Below, piece by piece: positions 1 through 13,500 of a DNA stretch of 64,000 bases. This DNA is from Anaspis maculata. Lineage: Eukaryota > Arthropoda > Insecta > Coleoptera > Scraptiidae. Below the pieces are notes generated by a model. It ran no database searches. It was not told where the DNA came from and saw nothing but the letters and a program-made list of their open reading frames with translations. Each line of letters starts with the position of its first letter. Within the stretch, counting starts at the first letter, position 1. The stretch covers positions 56,246,855 through 56,310,854 of the forward strand of contig OX421967.1 of the NCBI GenBank assembly GCA_949128115.1, written 5' to 3'. The position numbers and the translations under genes are program-made.

Positions 1-1377
1 TGAAAATAGGACGTTGTCATATCTCATATCACGACAACAAGTTGACAACACTGTAATACGGTGTGCGTGTGTAATGTCACGCAAATGGCAGCTGACAGCG
101 CTTGACGTTGATTTGACGTTTCGACAGACCTAACCTTATACGCGATATTAGTGGTGACGTCAAAGTCGCCATTTTTAAATGCCGGATCCAACAATGGTCT
201 GAGAAGTGAGAACAAAGGAAGTTTTAGAAATTGTTTTTTTGTAGCATTACCTCATATATTTAACTACATTGGGGTACGAAGTGACAAACTACAGAGCCTG
301 GAGGTCATTTTGGAGCATATTCCAATTTTTTATCTTTTTTCTAAAAGATTTTATCAGCAAAGGAAGTTTGAAGTGACAGCGATGACATAACCTCAAAGCG
401 CAAAGAACTGCACCTGCACCAGACAACAACAAGAACCAGTCATTCAGTCAACCACACGGCAAAGTGCAGAGCTGCGGACGTGTTGGAGAAGCTTTTTTTG
501 ATTTTTAGTTGATCACTCGGTTTATCAGTTTGTAGTGAAATTGATAAGTAATGTGTTGGGCATCAGATAGTAAACACTACAATGAGTGAATGACTAACTC
601 GATAAAAAAAAATAGACAAGTGTAATTTGGGCTTTATTTGTTCAAGAAGGCACTCACCTAAGATGCCGCCGCCGGCGAATCATAGTGCAAGAAAAAATTG
701 AATTATTAATTCACTCAAGCCCCCTATTATGTATGCTACGCCACTGGTTAGATGGTCAAAATTACACGGCCTGGTGGAATCTGGGGATATTATCGTCCGC
801 CATATTGGCACCTCTCGCTCACAGCCACCGCGACCGCTTCCAGCACGACATTCAAACTCGATGGGTTACCATCGTGAATTTTCTACGTGATTTCTGCCGA
901 AAACCCGTTCAAATTCGAAGAAAAACCCTTGAAAGTCACAGTTTTCCGTAATTTCCATCCTTGGTAATTCCACCGCGTTTACCTGAATTTCCTTTTGAGA
1001 AAACCTGCGTGACGCAAAGTCAGAAACAGAAATCAACAACAGCGACGTCTTTTGTTTCTTCCGCGAGGAAAAATGGGCGACGGGGCGAGTTCCCTTGCAA
1101 TTAATCGGCTTTTCCGCCGTTTTCCCTGCTTTTCCTTGGCGTTTCACTCCAGTTTTCCGGCACAAATTGGCATTGCTGTGTATTTCCAAATTCCAAACGC
1201 AATTTTCCAAAATTTGCGGGTCGGCGGCGTCAGCAGAAACGTCACCTGTCACCTGTCACAAGCTCACGAAATGTCAAAGTGACACTTGCGTCAAATTACT
1301 TGCAGTTTTGTATCCCTCCGGTTATTTAGCAGAATATTTCGAATTTTCAAGTAAAATCGAAACTTAGGACCATCAAA
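1..1377. other. Upstream flank of the PSMB3 gene
   Basis: No convincing protein-coding gene is visible here. The stretch must contain the PSMB3 promoter and 5' UTR. Short TGACA/TGTCA motifs are frequent, for example around 1246-1285. Near 650-690 the minus strand has a good splice donor (TTAG followed by GTGAGT) after a GC-rich CGCCGGCGGCGGC stretch, so a divergent transcript could begin here. The small ORFs in the stretch show no recognisable domain. Confidence 0.4.
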
Positions 1378-2610
1378 ATGGTAAGTCTTTTTCGTCTTAG
1401 CGCCTCCAGCATCGCTTCGACAACCGCTGCAAAGCCACAAGCCAAAATGTCGAGCAGCGCAGAAATTCGAACAGAGTGAGGTTATGAGTGACGAGGCATT
1501 TATGTGATTTTCGCCGTGATTGATTCATCCATGCGTTTTCCAGTCGATTTTGGCGTACAACGGCAGCGCCATGGTGGCCATGAAGGGCGACCAGTGCGTC
1601 GCGATAGCCTCCGACAAGCGCTTCGGCATCCAGGCCCAGACCGTCGCCACCAACTTCCAGAAGATCTTCGAGATGGGCCCCTACCTGTACGTCGGCCTGC
1701 CGGGCCTCGCCACCGACACGCAGACCGTCATGGAAAAGCTCCGTTTCCGCAAGAACCTCTACGAGCTGAAGGAGAACCGCACCATGTCGCCGAAAGTGTT
1801 TTCGGCCATGCTGTCCAACATGCTGTACGAGAGCCGTTTCGGGCCGTTCTTCGTCGAGCCGATCGTGGCCGGGCTGGAACCGAAGACGTACGAGCCGTTC
1901 ATCTGCAACATGGACCTGATCGGGTGCCCCAACCAGCCCAACGACTTCGTCGTCGGCGGCACGGCCTCGGCGCAGCTGTTCGGCATGTGCGAGAGCCTGT
2001 GGGAGCCGAACCTGGGGCCCGAGGAGCTGTTCGAGACGACCTCGCAGGCGTTGATCAACGCTTTCGATCGCGATGCTATATCCGGATGGGGTGCTGTAGT
2101 TTACATTATGTAAGCATCATCATCAATTTCACGACTTTTTTAGTTATAGTGAGCTATGGGAAAAAATGTGCTGTGTTGGCACGATGTAATACTTCTCAGT
2201 GATTAGCATCAGACGGAGTCCCTGGCCAGTGGGCATATACAATCCATTTGCTTCACTACTGCCGTGCTTGAGCATTTTCTTCAGTAGCCACCACCACCTA
2301 ACAGCATTAGCGAAAAGCCACCCACGAATAGAGACGATTTTCGCTACGTAATCTCTAACATTTTCACTTGCGCGTACATCACGTCGCGACAATTGTCACA
2401 TCTTTCATATAAAATGAAGACGTTAGCATCAAGTTAGCATGGTACCATTGTTACCAACTCATTTTCTCCATAGCTTACTTGAATAAAAAAGCCGTGAATC
2501 TGATCATTCATTCAAACTCCATAAAAATAGAGTGGTATATAATCGATTCTTTTTGTTACAGTGAAAAAGGAAAGGTCACCGTGCGGGATTTGAAAACACG
2601 CATGGACTAA
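1378..2610 (+). CDS. PSMB3: Proteasome subunit beta type-3 (three exons)
   Basis: This is the beta-3 subunit of the 20S proteasome core, a structural, non-catalytic beta subunit of the cytosolic and nuclear protease. Exons are 1378-1380, 1544-2109 and 2562-2610. They join to a 205-residue protein, the same length as the human protein. Exon 1 codes only for the start methionine (ATG followed directly by GTAAG). Exon 2 opens with [20 protein letters not shown] and contains [34 protein letters not shown] and [10 protein letters not shown], all characteristic of beta-3. The last codons after the second intron read [16 protein letters not shown], the family's usual C-terminus. The exon 2/3 junction splits an Ile codon (AT/T). 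Introns are 163 and 452 bp with GT-AG ends. Exon 2 is strikingly GC-rich against AT-rich flanks. Satellite DNA begins about 255 bp beyond the stop. The family assignment is secure. Confidence 0.97.
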
Positions 2611-2865
2611 GCCCTGCAGGTTTTTTTTTATAATATTATAATTAAATATAAATTTAAGGAATTAAAAAAACATGATTTGTAAAATACACGATTTTTATTA
2701 AAGCCAGCTGTATCCTAAAGGCTTAATTTCAAGTCGGATGGCGCAAGTTGCAGCGGTGCAAATTGACAAATACAGCAGCTTGATTGGTCGAAACAGGTTG
2801 TTTTGCGCCGTTGTCATGGTTATCTGTTGGAATTCTAGACATGAATGAGAATTGAAATTGAGACC
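2611..2865. other. PSMB3 3' flank
   Basis: AT-rich DNA that presumably holds the PSMB3 3' UTR and polyadenylation region. No canonical AATAAA was noted close to the stop codon on the plus strand. The satellite array starts near 2866 with CCTAAGCTTCAAATTTAG, the sequence that recurs at each higher-order unit boundary (about 7229 and 10486). Confidence 0.4.
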
Positions 2866-3273
2866 TAAGCTTCAAATTTAGATTGCTTCATATTACCATC
2901 TCTAGTAACAAAATTATTTCTACATTGAAACTTGTTTCTAGGCATTTTTTTCACTATTTAGTTTCCAGTATCCAAGAACTTCAAGTTGGTATTATGGTAA
3001 ATCGAGCTTCAGTTCAAGTAGGTTGCATAAATGCATTCGTTCGAGTAAATTCAACTATGGTTGAGCTTTCTAAAGCTGCGCTTTCATTTGAAACTAGCAC
3101 TAGGTTGGTATGACTGTATGTCAACAACTTAGTGCTTTTGTTGTCTCTGCAAGTTGGCATGACTGTAAACCGTGCTTTTATTACTTACCTGTCAAATTGT
3201 TTCTAGTGCTTCGATAATATCAAGTTGCGTTCATTTGAAATCGTCTAAAATAGTCCTTATTGAGCCAAATAAA

Positions 3274-3387
3274 GAGTGATCGAATAAATTTCCCCTCAAA
3301 GTAGGCCTCGGTCTCCTTGGTAGCCACGTTTTTCGGCCAAATTTTCAGGAATCATATAGGCGACTTGAGAGATTTATTCGATCACTC
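3274..3387. mobile_element. Small hairpin MITE, copy 1
   Basis: Terminal inverted repeats are GAGTGATCGAATAAATTTC at the left and its near-complement ending TTATTCGATCACTC at the right. The interior is about 75 bp and contains TAGGCCTCGGTCTCC. It is embedded in the satellite unit and copied with it. Confidence 0.7.
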
Positions 3388-4213
3388 GTTATAAGCATGA
3401 CTACTAACAAACCATATGCGTGAACTAGCCTTTATTTAGGTAATTTCACAAATCACATCAATTTAGAGATCTTGTGAAATGGTCTTTATTTATCTTGAGC
3501 CTTCATATTTCTTCATTTTGGGACCCACCCAACTTGAATTTGTGTGAAATGGCCTTTATTTGGTCAAATACCTGCGTGACTAACAAAAACCATGCGTGAG
3601 CTGGTCTTAATTTCAGTATATTTTACGAGTTACATTCATCTGAATCGTGTGAAATGGCCTTTGATGGACTGTATGAGCTTAACTTATCAAAAATTGTGTA
3701 AAGTGGCCTTTATTCAGCCGAATATATGCATGACTGTTTTATCATGGTAAATCGAGCTTCAGCTCAAGTAGGTTGGATAAAGACATTTCTTGGAGAAAAA
3801 TAAAGAATTCAACTATGGTTACAGCATTCTAAAGCTGTGCTTTCATTCAAAAGAATTTCTACATTGAAATTTGTTTCTAGGTATTTTTTTCACTATCAAG
3901 TTTCCAGTATCCAAGAACTTCAAGTTGGTATTATGGTAAATCAAGCTTCAGTTCAAGTAGGTTGGATAAAAGCATTCATTCGAGTAAATTCAACTATGGT
4001 TGAGAATTCTAAAGCTGTGCTTCCATTTGAAACTAGCACTAGGTTGGTATGACTGTATGTCAACAACTTAGTGCTTTTGTTGTCTCTTCAAGTTGGCATG
4101 ACTGTAAACCGTGCTTTTTATTACTTACCTGTCAAATTGTTTCTGGTGCTTCAATAATATCAAGTTGCGTTCATTTGAAATCATCTAAAATAGTCCTTAT
4201 TCAGCCAAATGAA

Positions 4214-4330
4214 GAGTGATCGAATAAATTTCCCCTCAAAGTAGGCCTCGGTCTCCTTGGTAGCCACGTTTTTCGGCAAAATTTTCTGGAATCATATAGG
4301 CGACTTGAGGAGAAATTTATTCGATCACTC
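4214..4330. mobile_element. Small hairpin MITE, copy 2
   Basis: Same element as at 3274, with better preserved right inverted repeat (GAGGAGAAATTTATTCGATC). It lies at the same place in the higher-order unit. Confidence 0.7.
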
Positions 4331-6944
4331 GTTATAAGCATGACTACTAACGAACCATATGCGTGAACTAGCCTTTATTTAGGTAATTTCACAAATCACA
4401 TCAATTTAGGAATCTTGTGAAATGGTCTTCATTTATCTTAAGCTTGCATTTTTCTTCATTTTGGGACCCACCCAACTTGAAATTGGGTGAAATGGCCTTT
4501 ATTTGGTCAAATACCTGCGTGACTAACAAAAACCATGCGTGAGCTGGTCTTAATTTCAGTACATTTTACGAGTTACATTCATCTGGAAAATGTGAAATGG
4601 CCTTTGATGGACTGTATGAGCTTAACTTATCAAAAATTGTGTAAAGTGGCCTTTATTCAGCCGAATATATGCATGACTGTTTTATCATGGTAAATCGAGC
4701 TTCAACTCAAGTAGGTTGGATAAAGACATTCCTTGGAGAAAAATAAAGAATTCAACTATGGTTACAGCATTCTAAAGCTGTGCTTTCATTTAAAACTAGC
4801 ACTAGGTTGGTATGACTATGTCAACAATCTAGTGCTTTTGTGGTTTCTTCAAGTTGGCATGACTGTCTGTAAACCGTGTTTTTATTACCTATATGTCAAA
4901 TTGTTTCTAATGCTTATTCAATAATATCAAGTTGCATCCATTTGAAATCGTGTAAAACAGTCCTTATTTAGCCAAATACAAGCATGAGTACCAACAAACC
5001 GTTTGCGTGAACTAGCCTTTATTTAGCAAATGTCATGAATCAATTTAGAGATCCTGTGAAATGGTCTTTATTTATCTGAGCCTGCATTTTTCTCAATTTT
5101 GGAACCCACACCAACTTGAAATTGTGTAAAATGGCCTTTATTTGGCTAGATACCTGCATGACTACCAACAAACCAGGCGTGAACTGGTCTTCATTTCGAT
5201 TTATTTGTTGAGCTAATTTAATTTGAAATCGTGTGAAATGGCCTTCATTCAACCGAATATATGCATGACTGGTTAACAAATCAAGCACGAACTAGCCTTT
5301 ATTTCGTTAATTTTATGAGTCACATATCAATTTAGAGATCCTGTGAAATGGTCTTTATTTATCTTAGCCTGCATTTTTCCTAATTTTGGAACCCACACCA
5401 ACTTGAAATTGTGTGGAATGGCCTTTATTTGGCCAGATACCTGCAAAACTACCAACAAACCAGGCGTGAACTGGTCTTCATTTCGATTTATTTGTTGAGC
5501 TAATTTCATTTGAAATCGTGTGAAATGGTCTTCATTTATCTTAGCCTGCATTTTTCTAAACTTTGGAACCCACACCAACTTGGAATTGTGTGAAATGGCC
5601 TTTATTTGGCCAGATACCTGCATGACTACCAACAAACCAGGCGTGAACTGGTCTCCATTTCGATTTATTTGTTGAGCTAATTTAATTTGAAATCGTGTGA
5701 AATGGCCTTCATTCAACCGAATATATGCATGACTGGTTTACAAATCAAGCACGAACTAGCCTTTATTTCGTTAATTCCATGAGTCACGTCAATTTGAGTC
5801 TTGTGAGAAATGGCCTTTATTTGTCCTTAGTCTTTATTTTGCTAATTCCCTAAATACATAAAATATATATCTTGTGCGTGAGGGGCTTCAATTTATCCTG
5901 AGCTTTTATTTCTCTAAATTTTAGAAACAACACACAGCTTGAAACTGTGTGAAATGGCCTCTATTTGGCCAGATACCTACCTGATTCTTGACAAAACATG
6001 CGTGAGCTAGCCTTTATTTCGTTAATTTCATGTATAACATCAATTAAAATAATGTGAAATGGCCTTTATTCAACCTCAAGCTTGATTTTTCTTCATTTTA
6101 GGAATCACACCATCAACTTGAAATTGTGCGAAATGGCCTTTATTTGGCCATCTATACCTGCATGACTACCGAACCAACAAACCATGCGTGAACTGGTCTT
6201 AATTTTGATTTATTTTATGAGCCACATTCTTTTTAAGTCGTGTGAGATGCTTTTTATTCAGCTGAAAATATGCATGACTTTAACCAATCTTGCGTGAAGT
6301 AGCCTTTACTCCGGTTATTTCATGAATGACTTCAATTTAAATCTCGTGAAATGGCCTTTATTTATCCTTAACCTCAATTTTTCTTCATTTTAGGAATTAC
6401 ACCAACTTGACATTGTGTGAAACGGCTTTTAATTGGCCAGATACCTGCACGAATACCAACAATTCCTCCGTGAATTGGTCATTATTTCGATTGGATCTAT
6501 GAGCTACATTAATTTGAAATCGTGTGAAATGGCCTTTATTCAGCCCGATATACGCATGACTGTAGACAAATCATGCGTAAGCTAGCCTTTATTCAGCTTC
6601 TATTATTGATTTCATGAATCACATCTATTTAAATCTTAAGAAATAAGCTTTATTTATCCTGAGCCTTTATTTTTATTCATTTCAGGAACTACACCAACTT
6701 GACTCTATCTAACATGGCGTTTATCTGGACAGAAACCTATATTAATGTTGACAAATCAAGCGTAAACAAGCCTTTATCTCGCTAATTTCATCTATAACAT
6801 CAATTTAAATCTTGTAAAATGGCCTTTATTTATATTTGACGTTCATTTTTCTTAATTTTTGGAATTACGCCAACTTGAAGTTGTGTGAAATGACCTTTGA
6901 AACATGATGTTTGAACAACTTTTTAACATTTTGTTTCGAAACAA

Positions 6945-7225
6945 CCAACCCTTCTTAGAATATTAAAATACTCCCAAAGTATTTAAATACATTTGCAGTA
7001 GTCAAATACTTTGGCAGTATTTAAATACTGTAGAGATAAATACTTTTGAATTATTTAAATAATTTCTCATTATTTAAATGGAAAAAGTATTTAAATAACG
7101 AAAATACTTAAATATTCACAACTGCAACTTTAAAAATATTATTTATTATTTAAATATTATTTTGACCAGGAAATAAAAAGTATTCATTATTTAAATACTC
7201 CGCAAAAGTATTTTGCCTAGCTCTG
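6945..7225 (-). mobile_element. hAT-like AT-rich remnant, copy 1
   Basis: About 280 bp rich in AGTATTTAAATA motifs. Read on the minus strand it starts CAGAGCTAGGCAAAATACTT, which resembles hAT-type terminal inverted repeats (CAG...GGCAAA). No matching left terminus or clear 8-bp target duplication was found, so this is probably a truncated end. The assignment rests on the terminus only. Confidence 0.45.
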
Positions 7226-7638
7226 GCCCTAAGCTTCAAATTTAGATTCCTTTATCTAACCATCTCTAGCAACAAAAGAATTTCTACATTGAAATTTGTT
7301 TCTAGGTATTTTTTTCACTATCAAGTTTCCAGTATCCAAGAACTTCAAGTTGGTATTATGGTAAATCAAGCTTCAGTTCAAGTAGGTTGGATAAAAGCAT
7401 TCATTCGAGTAAATTCAACTATGGTTGAGAATTCTAAAGCTGTGCTTCCATTTGAAACTAGCACTAGGTTGGTATGACTGTATGTCAACAACTTAGTGCT
7501 TTTGTTGTCTCTTCAAGTTGGCATGACTGTAAACCGTGCTTTTTATTACTTACCTGTCAAATTGTTTCTAGTGCTTCAATAATATCAAGTTGCGTTCATT
7601 TGAAATCATCTAAAATAGTCCTTATTCAGCCAAATGAA

Positions 7639-7755
7639 GAGTGATCGAATAAATTTCCCCTCAAAGTAGGCCTCGGTCTCCTTGGTAGCCACGTTTTTCG
7701 GCAAAATTTTCAGGAATCATATAGGCGACTTGAGGAGAAATTTATTCGATCACTC
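7639..7755. mobile_element. Small hairpin MITE, copy 3
   Basis: Same element and position in the higher-order unit as copy 2. Its presence in each unit shows it inserted before the units were duplicated. Confidence 0.7.
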
Positions 7756-10199
7756 GTTATAAGCATGACTACTAACGAACCATATGCGTGAACTAGCCTT
7801 TATTTAGGTAATTTCACAAATCACATCAATTTAGGGATCTTGTGAAATGGTCTTCATTTATCTTAAGCTTTCATTTTTCTTCATTTTGGGACCCACCCAA
7901 CCTGAATTTGTGTGAAATGGCCTTTATTTGGTCAAATACCTGCGTGACTAACAAAAACCATGCGTGAGCTGGTCTTAATTCCAGTATATTTTACGAGTTA
8001 CATTCATCTGAATCGTGTGAAATGGCCTTTGATGGACTGTATGAGCTTAACTTATCAAAAATTGTGTAAAGTGGCCTTTATTCAGCCGAATATATGCATG
8101 AGCATGACTGTTTTATCATGGTAAATCGAGCTTCAGCTCAAGTAGGTTGGATAAAGACATTCCTTGGAGAAAAATAAAGAATTCAACTATGGTTACAGCA
8201 TTCTAAAGCTGTGCTTTCATTTAAAACTAGCACTAGGTTGGTATGACTATGTCAACAATCTGGTGCTTTTGTGGTTTCTTCAAGTTGGCATGACTGTCTG
8301 TAAACCGTGTTTTTATTACTTATATGTCAAATTGTTTCTAATGCTTATTCAATAATATCAAGTTGCATCCATTTGAAATCGTGTAAAACAGTCCTTATTT
8401 AGCCAAATACAAGCATGACTACCAACAAACCGTTTGCGTGAACTAGCCTTTATTTAGCAAATGTCATGAATCAATTTAGAGATCCTGTGAAATGGTCTTT
8501 ATTTATCTGAGCCTGCATTTTTCTCAATTTTGGAACCCACACCAACTTGAAATTGTGTAAAATGGCCTTTATTTGGCTAGATACCTGCATGACTACCAAC
8601 AAACCAGGCGTGAACTGGTCTTCATTTCGATTTATTTGTTGAGCTAATTTAATTTGAAATCGTGTGAAATGGCCTTCATTCAACCGAATATATGCATGAC
8701 TGGTTAACAAATCAAGCACGAACTAGCCTTTATTTCGTTAATTTTATGAGTCACATATCAATTTAGAGATCCTGTGAAATGGTCTTTATTTATCTTAGCC
8801 TGCATTTTTCCTAATTTTGGAACCCACACCAACTTGAAATTGTGTGAAATGGCCTTTATTTGGCCAGATACCTGCATGACTACCAACAAACCAGGCGTGA
8901 ACTGGTCTTCATTTCGATTTATTTGTTGAGCTCATTTAATTTGAAATCGTGTGAAATGGCCTTCATTCAACCGAATATATGCATGACTGGTTAACAAATC
9001 AAGCACGAACTAGCCTTTATTTCGTTAATTCCATGAGTCACGTCAATTTGAGTCTTGTGCGAAATGGCCTTTATTTGTCCTTAGTCTTTATTTTGCTAAT
9101 TCCCTAAATACATAAAATATATATCTTGTGCGTGAGGGGCTTCAATTCATCCTGAGCTTTTATTTCTCTCAATTTTAGAAACTACACACAGCTTGAAACT
9201 GTGTGAAATGGCCTCTATTTGGCCAGATACCTACCTGATTCTTGACAAATCATGCGTGAGCTAGCCTTTATTTCGTTAATTTCATGTATAACATCAATTA
9301 AAATAATGTGAAATGGCCTTTATTCAACCTCAAGCTTGATTTTTCTTCATTTTAGGAATCACACCATCAACTTGAAATTGTGCGAAATGGCCTTTATTTG
9401 GCCATCTATACCTGCATGACTACCGAACCAACAAACCATGCGTGAACTGGTCTTAATTTTGATTTATTTTATGAGCCACATTCTTTTTAAGTCGTGTGAG
9501 ATGCTTTTTATTCAGCTGAAAATATGCATGACTTTAACCAATCTTGCGTGAAGTAGCCTTTACTCCGGTTATTTCATGAATGTCTTCAATTTAAATCTCG
9601 TGAAATGGCCTTAATTTATCCTTAACCTCAATTTTTCTTCATTTTAGGAATTACACCAACTTGACATTGTGTGAAACGGCTTTCAATTGGCCAGATACCT
9701 GCACGAATACCAACAATTCCTCCTCCGTGAATTGGTCATTATTTCGATTGGTTCTATGAGCTACATTAATTTGAAATCGTGTGAAATGGCCTTTATTCAG
9801 CCCGATATACGCATGACTGTAGACAAATCATGCGTAAGCTAGCCTTTATTCCGCTTCTATTATTGATTTCATGAATCACATCTATTTAAATCTTAAGAAA
9901 TAAGCTTTATTTATCCTGAGCCTTTATTTTTATTCATTTCAGGAACTACACCAACTTGACTCTCTCTAACATGGCGTTTATCTGGACAGAAACCTATAAT
10001 AATGTTGACAAATCAAGCGTAAACAAGCCTTTATCTCGCTAATTTCATCTATAACATCAATTTAAATCTTGTAAAATGGCCTTTATTTATATTTGACGTT
10101 TATTTTTCTTAATTTCTGGAATTACGCCAACTTGAAGTTGTGTGAAATGACCTTTGAAACATGATGTTTGAACAACTTTTTAACATTTTGTTTCGAAAC

Positions 10200-10482
10200 A
10201 ACCAACCCTACTTAGAATATTAAAATACTCCCAAAGTATTTAAATACATTTGCAGTAGTCAAATACTTTGGCAGTATTTAAATACTGTAGAGATAAATAC
10301 TTTTGAATTATTTAAATAATTTCTCATTATTTAAATGGAAAAAGTATTTAAATAACGAAAATACTTAAATATTTACAACCGCAACTTCAAAAATATTATT
10401 TATTATTTTAATATTATTTTGACCAGGAAATAAGAAGTATTCATTATTTAAATACTTCGCAAAAGTATTTTGCCTAGCTCTG
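10200..10482 (-). mobile_element. hAT-like AT-rich remnant, copy 2
   Basis: Second copy of the remnant at 6945-7225, with a few substitutions. It again sits at the end of a higher-order satellite unit and was copied together with that unit. Confidence 0.45.
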
Positions 10483-10544
10483 GCCCTAAGCTTCAAATTT
10501 AGATTCCTTTATATAACCATCTCTAGCAACAAAAGAATTTCTAC

Positions 10545-13500
10545 ATTGAAATTTGTTTCTAGGTATTTTTTTCACTATCAAGTTTCCAGTATCCAAGAAC
10601 TTCAAGTTGGTATTATGGTAAATCGAGCTTCAGTTCAAGTAGGTTGGATAAAAGCATTAATTCGAGTAAATTCAACTATGGTTGAGAATTCTAAAGCTGT
10701 GCTTCCATTTGAAACTAGCACTAGGTTGGTATGACTGTATGTCAACAACTTAGTGCTTTTGTTGTCTCTTCAAGTTGGCATGACTGTAAACCGTGCTTTT
10801 TATTACTTACCTGTCAAATTGTTTCTAGTGCTTCAATAATATCAAGTTGCGTTCATTTGAAATCGTCTAAAATAGTCCTTATTCAGCCAAATAAAGAGTC
10901 ATCGAATAAATTTTCCCTCTAAGTAGGCCTCGGTCTCCTTGGTAGCCACGTTTTTCGGCCAAATTTTCAGGAAGCATAGGCGACTTGTGGAGAAATTTAT
11001 TCGATCACTCATTATAAGCATTACTACTAACAAACCATATGCGTGAACTAGCCTTTATTTAGGTAATTTCACAAATCACATCAATTCAGGGATCTTGTGA
11101 AATGGTTTTTATTTAACTTAAGCCTTCATTTTTTTTCATTTTGGGACCCACACAACTTGAAACTGGGTGAAATGGCCTTTATTTGGTCAAATACCTGCAT
11201 GACTAACAAAAACCATGCGTGAGCTGGTCTTAATTTTGGTTTATTTTATGAGCTACATTCATCTGAAATCGTGTGAAATGGCCTTTAATGGACTATATGA
11301 GCTACATTTATTAAAAATTGTGTAAAGTGGCCTTTATTCAGCCGAATATATGCATGACTACTTCATCATGTTAAATCGAGCTTCAGTTCAAGTAGGTTGG
11401 ATAAAGACATTAAAAATATAAAATTCAACTATGGTTACAGCATTCTAAAGCTGTGCTTTCATTTAAAACTAGCACTAGGTTGGTATGACGATATGCCAAC
11501 AATCTAGTGCTTTTGTAGTCTCTTCGAGTTGGCATGACTGTCTGTAAACCGTGTTTTTTTTACCTATCTGTCAAGTTGTTTCTAGTGCTTATTCAATAAT
11601 ATCAAGTTGCATCCAATTGGAATCGTGTAAAACAGTCCTTATTCAGCCAAATACAAGCATGACTACCAACAAACCATTTGCGTGAACTAGCCTTTATTTA
11701 GCAAATGTCATGAATCAATTTAGAGATCCTGTGAAATGGTCTTTATTTATCTTAGCCTGCATTTTTCTCCATTTTTGGGACCCACGCCAACTTGAAATTG
11801 TGTGAAATGGCCTTAATTTGGCCAGATACCTGCATGACTACCAACAAACCAGGCGTAAACTGGTCTTCATTTCGATTTATTTGTTGAGCTTATTTCATTT
11901 GAAATCGTGTGAAATGGCCTTCATTCAACCGAATATATGCATGACTTGTTAACAAATCAAGCACGAACTAGCCTTTATTTCGTAAATTCTATGAGTCACA
12001 TCAATTTAGAGATCCTGTGAAATGGTCTTTATTTATCTTAGCCTGCATTTACCTAATTTTGGAACCCACACCAACTTGAATTTGTGTGAAATGGCCTTTA
12101 TTTGGCCAGATACCTGCATGACTACCAACAAACCAGGCGTGAACTGGTCTTCATTTCGATTTATTTGTTGAGCTAATTTAATTTGAAATCGTGTGAAATG
12201 GCCTTTATTCAACCGTATATAATGCATGACTGGTTAACAAATCAAGCACGAACTAGCCTTTATTTCGTTAATTCCATGAGTCACATTAATTTAAGTGAGA
12301 GGCTTCAATTTATCCTAAGCTTTTATTTCTCTCAATTTTAGAAACTACACCAGCTTGAAACTGTGTGAAATGGCCTTTATTTGGCCAGATACCTGCATGT
12401 TTCTTGACAAATCATGCGTGAGCTAGCCTTTATTCCGTTAATTTTATGTATAACATCAATTAAAATAATGTAAAATGGCCTTTATTCAACCTCAGACTTG
12501 ATTTTTCTTCATTTTAGGAATCACACCATCAGCTTGAAATTATGTGAAATGGCCTTTATTTGGCCAGATACTTGCGTGACTACCAACAAATTTTGCATGA
12601 ACTGGTCTTAATTTTGATTTACTGTATGAGCTACATTTATTTAAAATCGTGTGAAATATCCTTTATTCAGCTGAAAATACACATGACTTTAATCAATCTT
12701 GCGTGAACTAGCCTTCACTTCGATTATTTCATTAATCACTTTAATTTAAATCGCGTGAAATAGCTTTTGTCCTTAGCCATTACTTTTGATCTTGTGAATT
12801 GGTCTTTATTTATCTTAGCCTGCATTTTTCTTCATTTTGAGACCCACACCAACTTGAAATTGTGTGAAATGTCCTTTATTTGGCCAGATATCTGCATGAC
12901 TACCAACAAACCAGGCGTGAGCTAGTCTTCATTTCGATTAACTTGTTGAGCTAATTTCATTTGGAATCGTGTGAAATGGCCTTTATTCAACCGTATATAA
13001 TGCATGACTGGTTAACAAATCAAGCACGAACTAGCCTTTGCTTCGTTAATTCCATGAGTCACGTCAATTCAAGTGAGAGGCTTCAATTTATCCTAAGCTT
13101 TTATTTCTCTCAATTTTAGAAACTACACCAGCTTGAAACTGTGTGAAATGGCCTTTATTTGGCCAGATGCTTTATTTCTTGACAAAGCATGCGTGAATCA
13201 GCCTTTATTCCGTTAATTTCATGTATAACATCAATTAAAATAATGTGAAATGGCCTTTATTCAACCTCAAGCTTGACTTTTCTTCATTTTAGGAGTCACA
13301 CCATCAACTTGAAATTGTGCGAAATGGCCTTTATTTGGCCATCTATACCTGCATGACTACCAAACCAACAAACCATGCGTGAACTGGTCTTAATTTTGAT
13401 TTATTTTATGAGCTACATTCATTTTAAGTCGTGTGAGATGTTTTTTATTCAGCTGAAAATATGCATGACTTTAACCAATCTTGCGTGAAGAAATGGCCTT

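Larger units (their letters stand above)
3863..7287. repeat. Higher-order repeat unit 1 of S1 (3.43 kb)
   Basis: The sequence starting ATTGAAATTTGTTTCTAGG at 3863 recurs at 7288 and 10545. Unit 1 is 3425 bp and unit 2 is 3257 bp. The difference includes one extra S1 subunit around 5500-5700. Each unit contains a reverse-oriented S2 block, a small GAGTGATCG hairpin element, S1 subunits and an AT-rich hAT-like tail. A shorter related unit precedes it at about 2933-3862. Confidence 0.85.
7288..10544. repeat. Higher-order repeat unit 2 of S1 (3.26 kb)
   Basis: Nearly identical to unit 1 over most of its length. Corresponding landmarks are offset by about 3425-3431 bp (for example 4733 and 8164, 5040 and 8471), with only scattered substitutions and small indels. 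This points to a recent tandem duplication or ongoing homogenisation. Confidence 0.85.

Noticed and set aside
3837..10734. Repeated 62-71 codon ORFs containing KFVSRYFFHYQVSSIQELQV
   Set aside because: They recur at 3837, 7289 and 10546 exactly in step with the satellite higher-order unit and lack start context or domain. Same for the 63- and 82-codon ORFs at 4733/8164 and 5040/8471.
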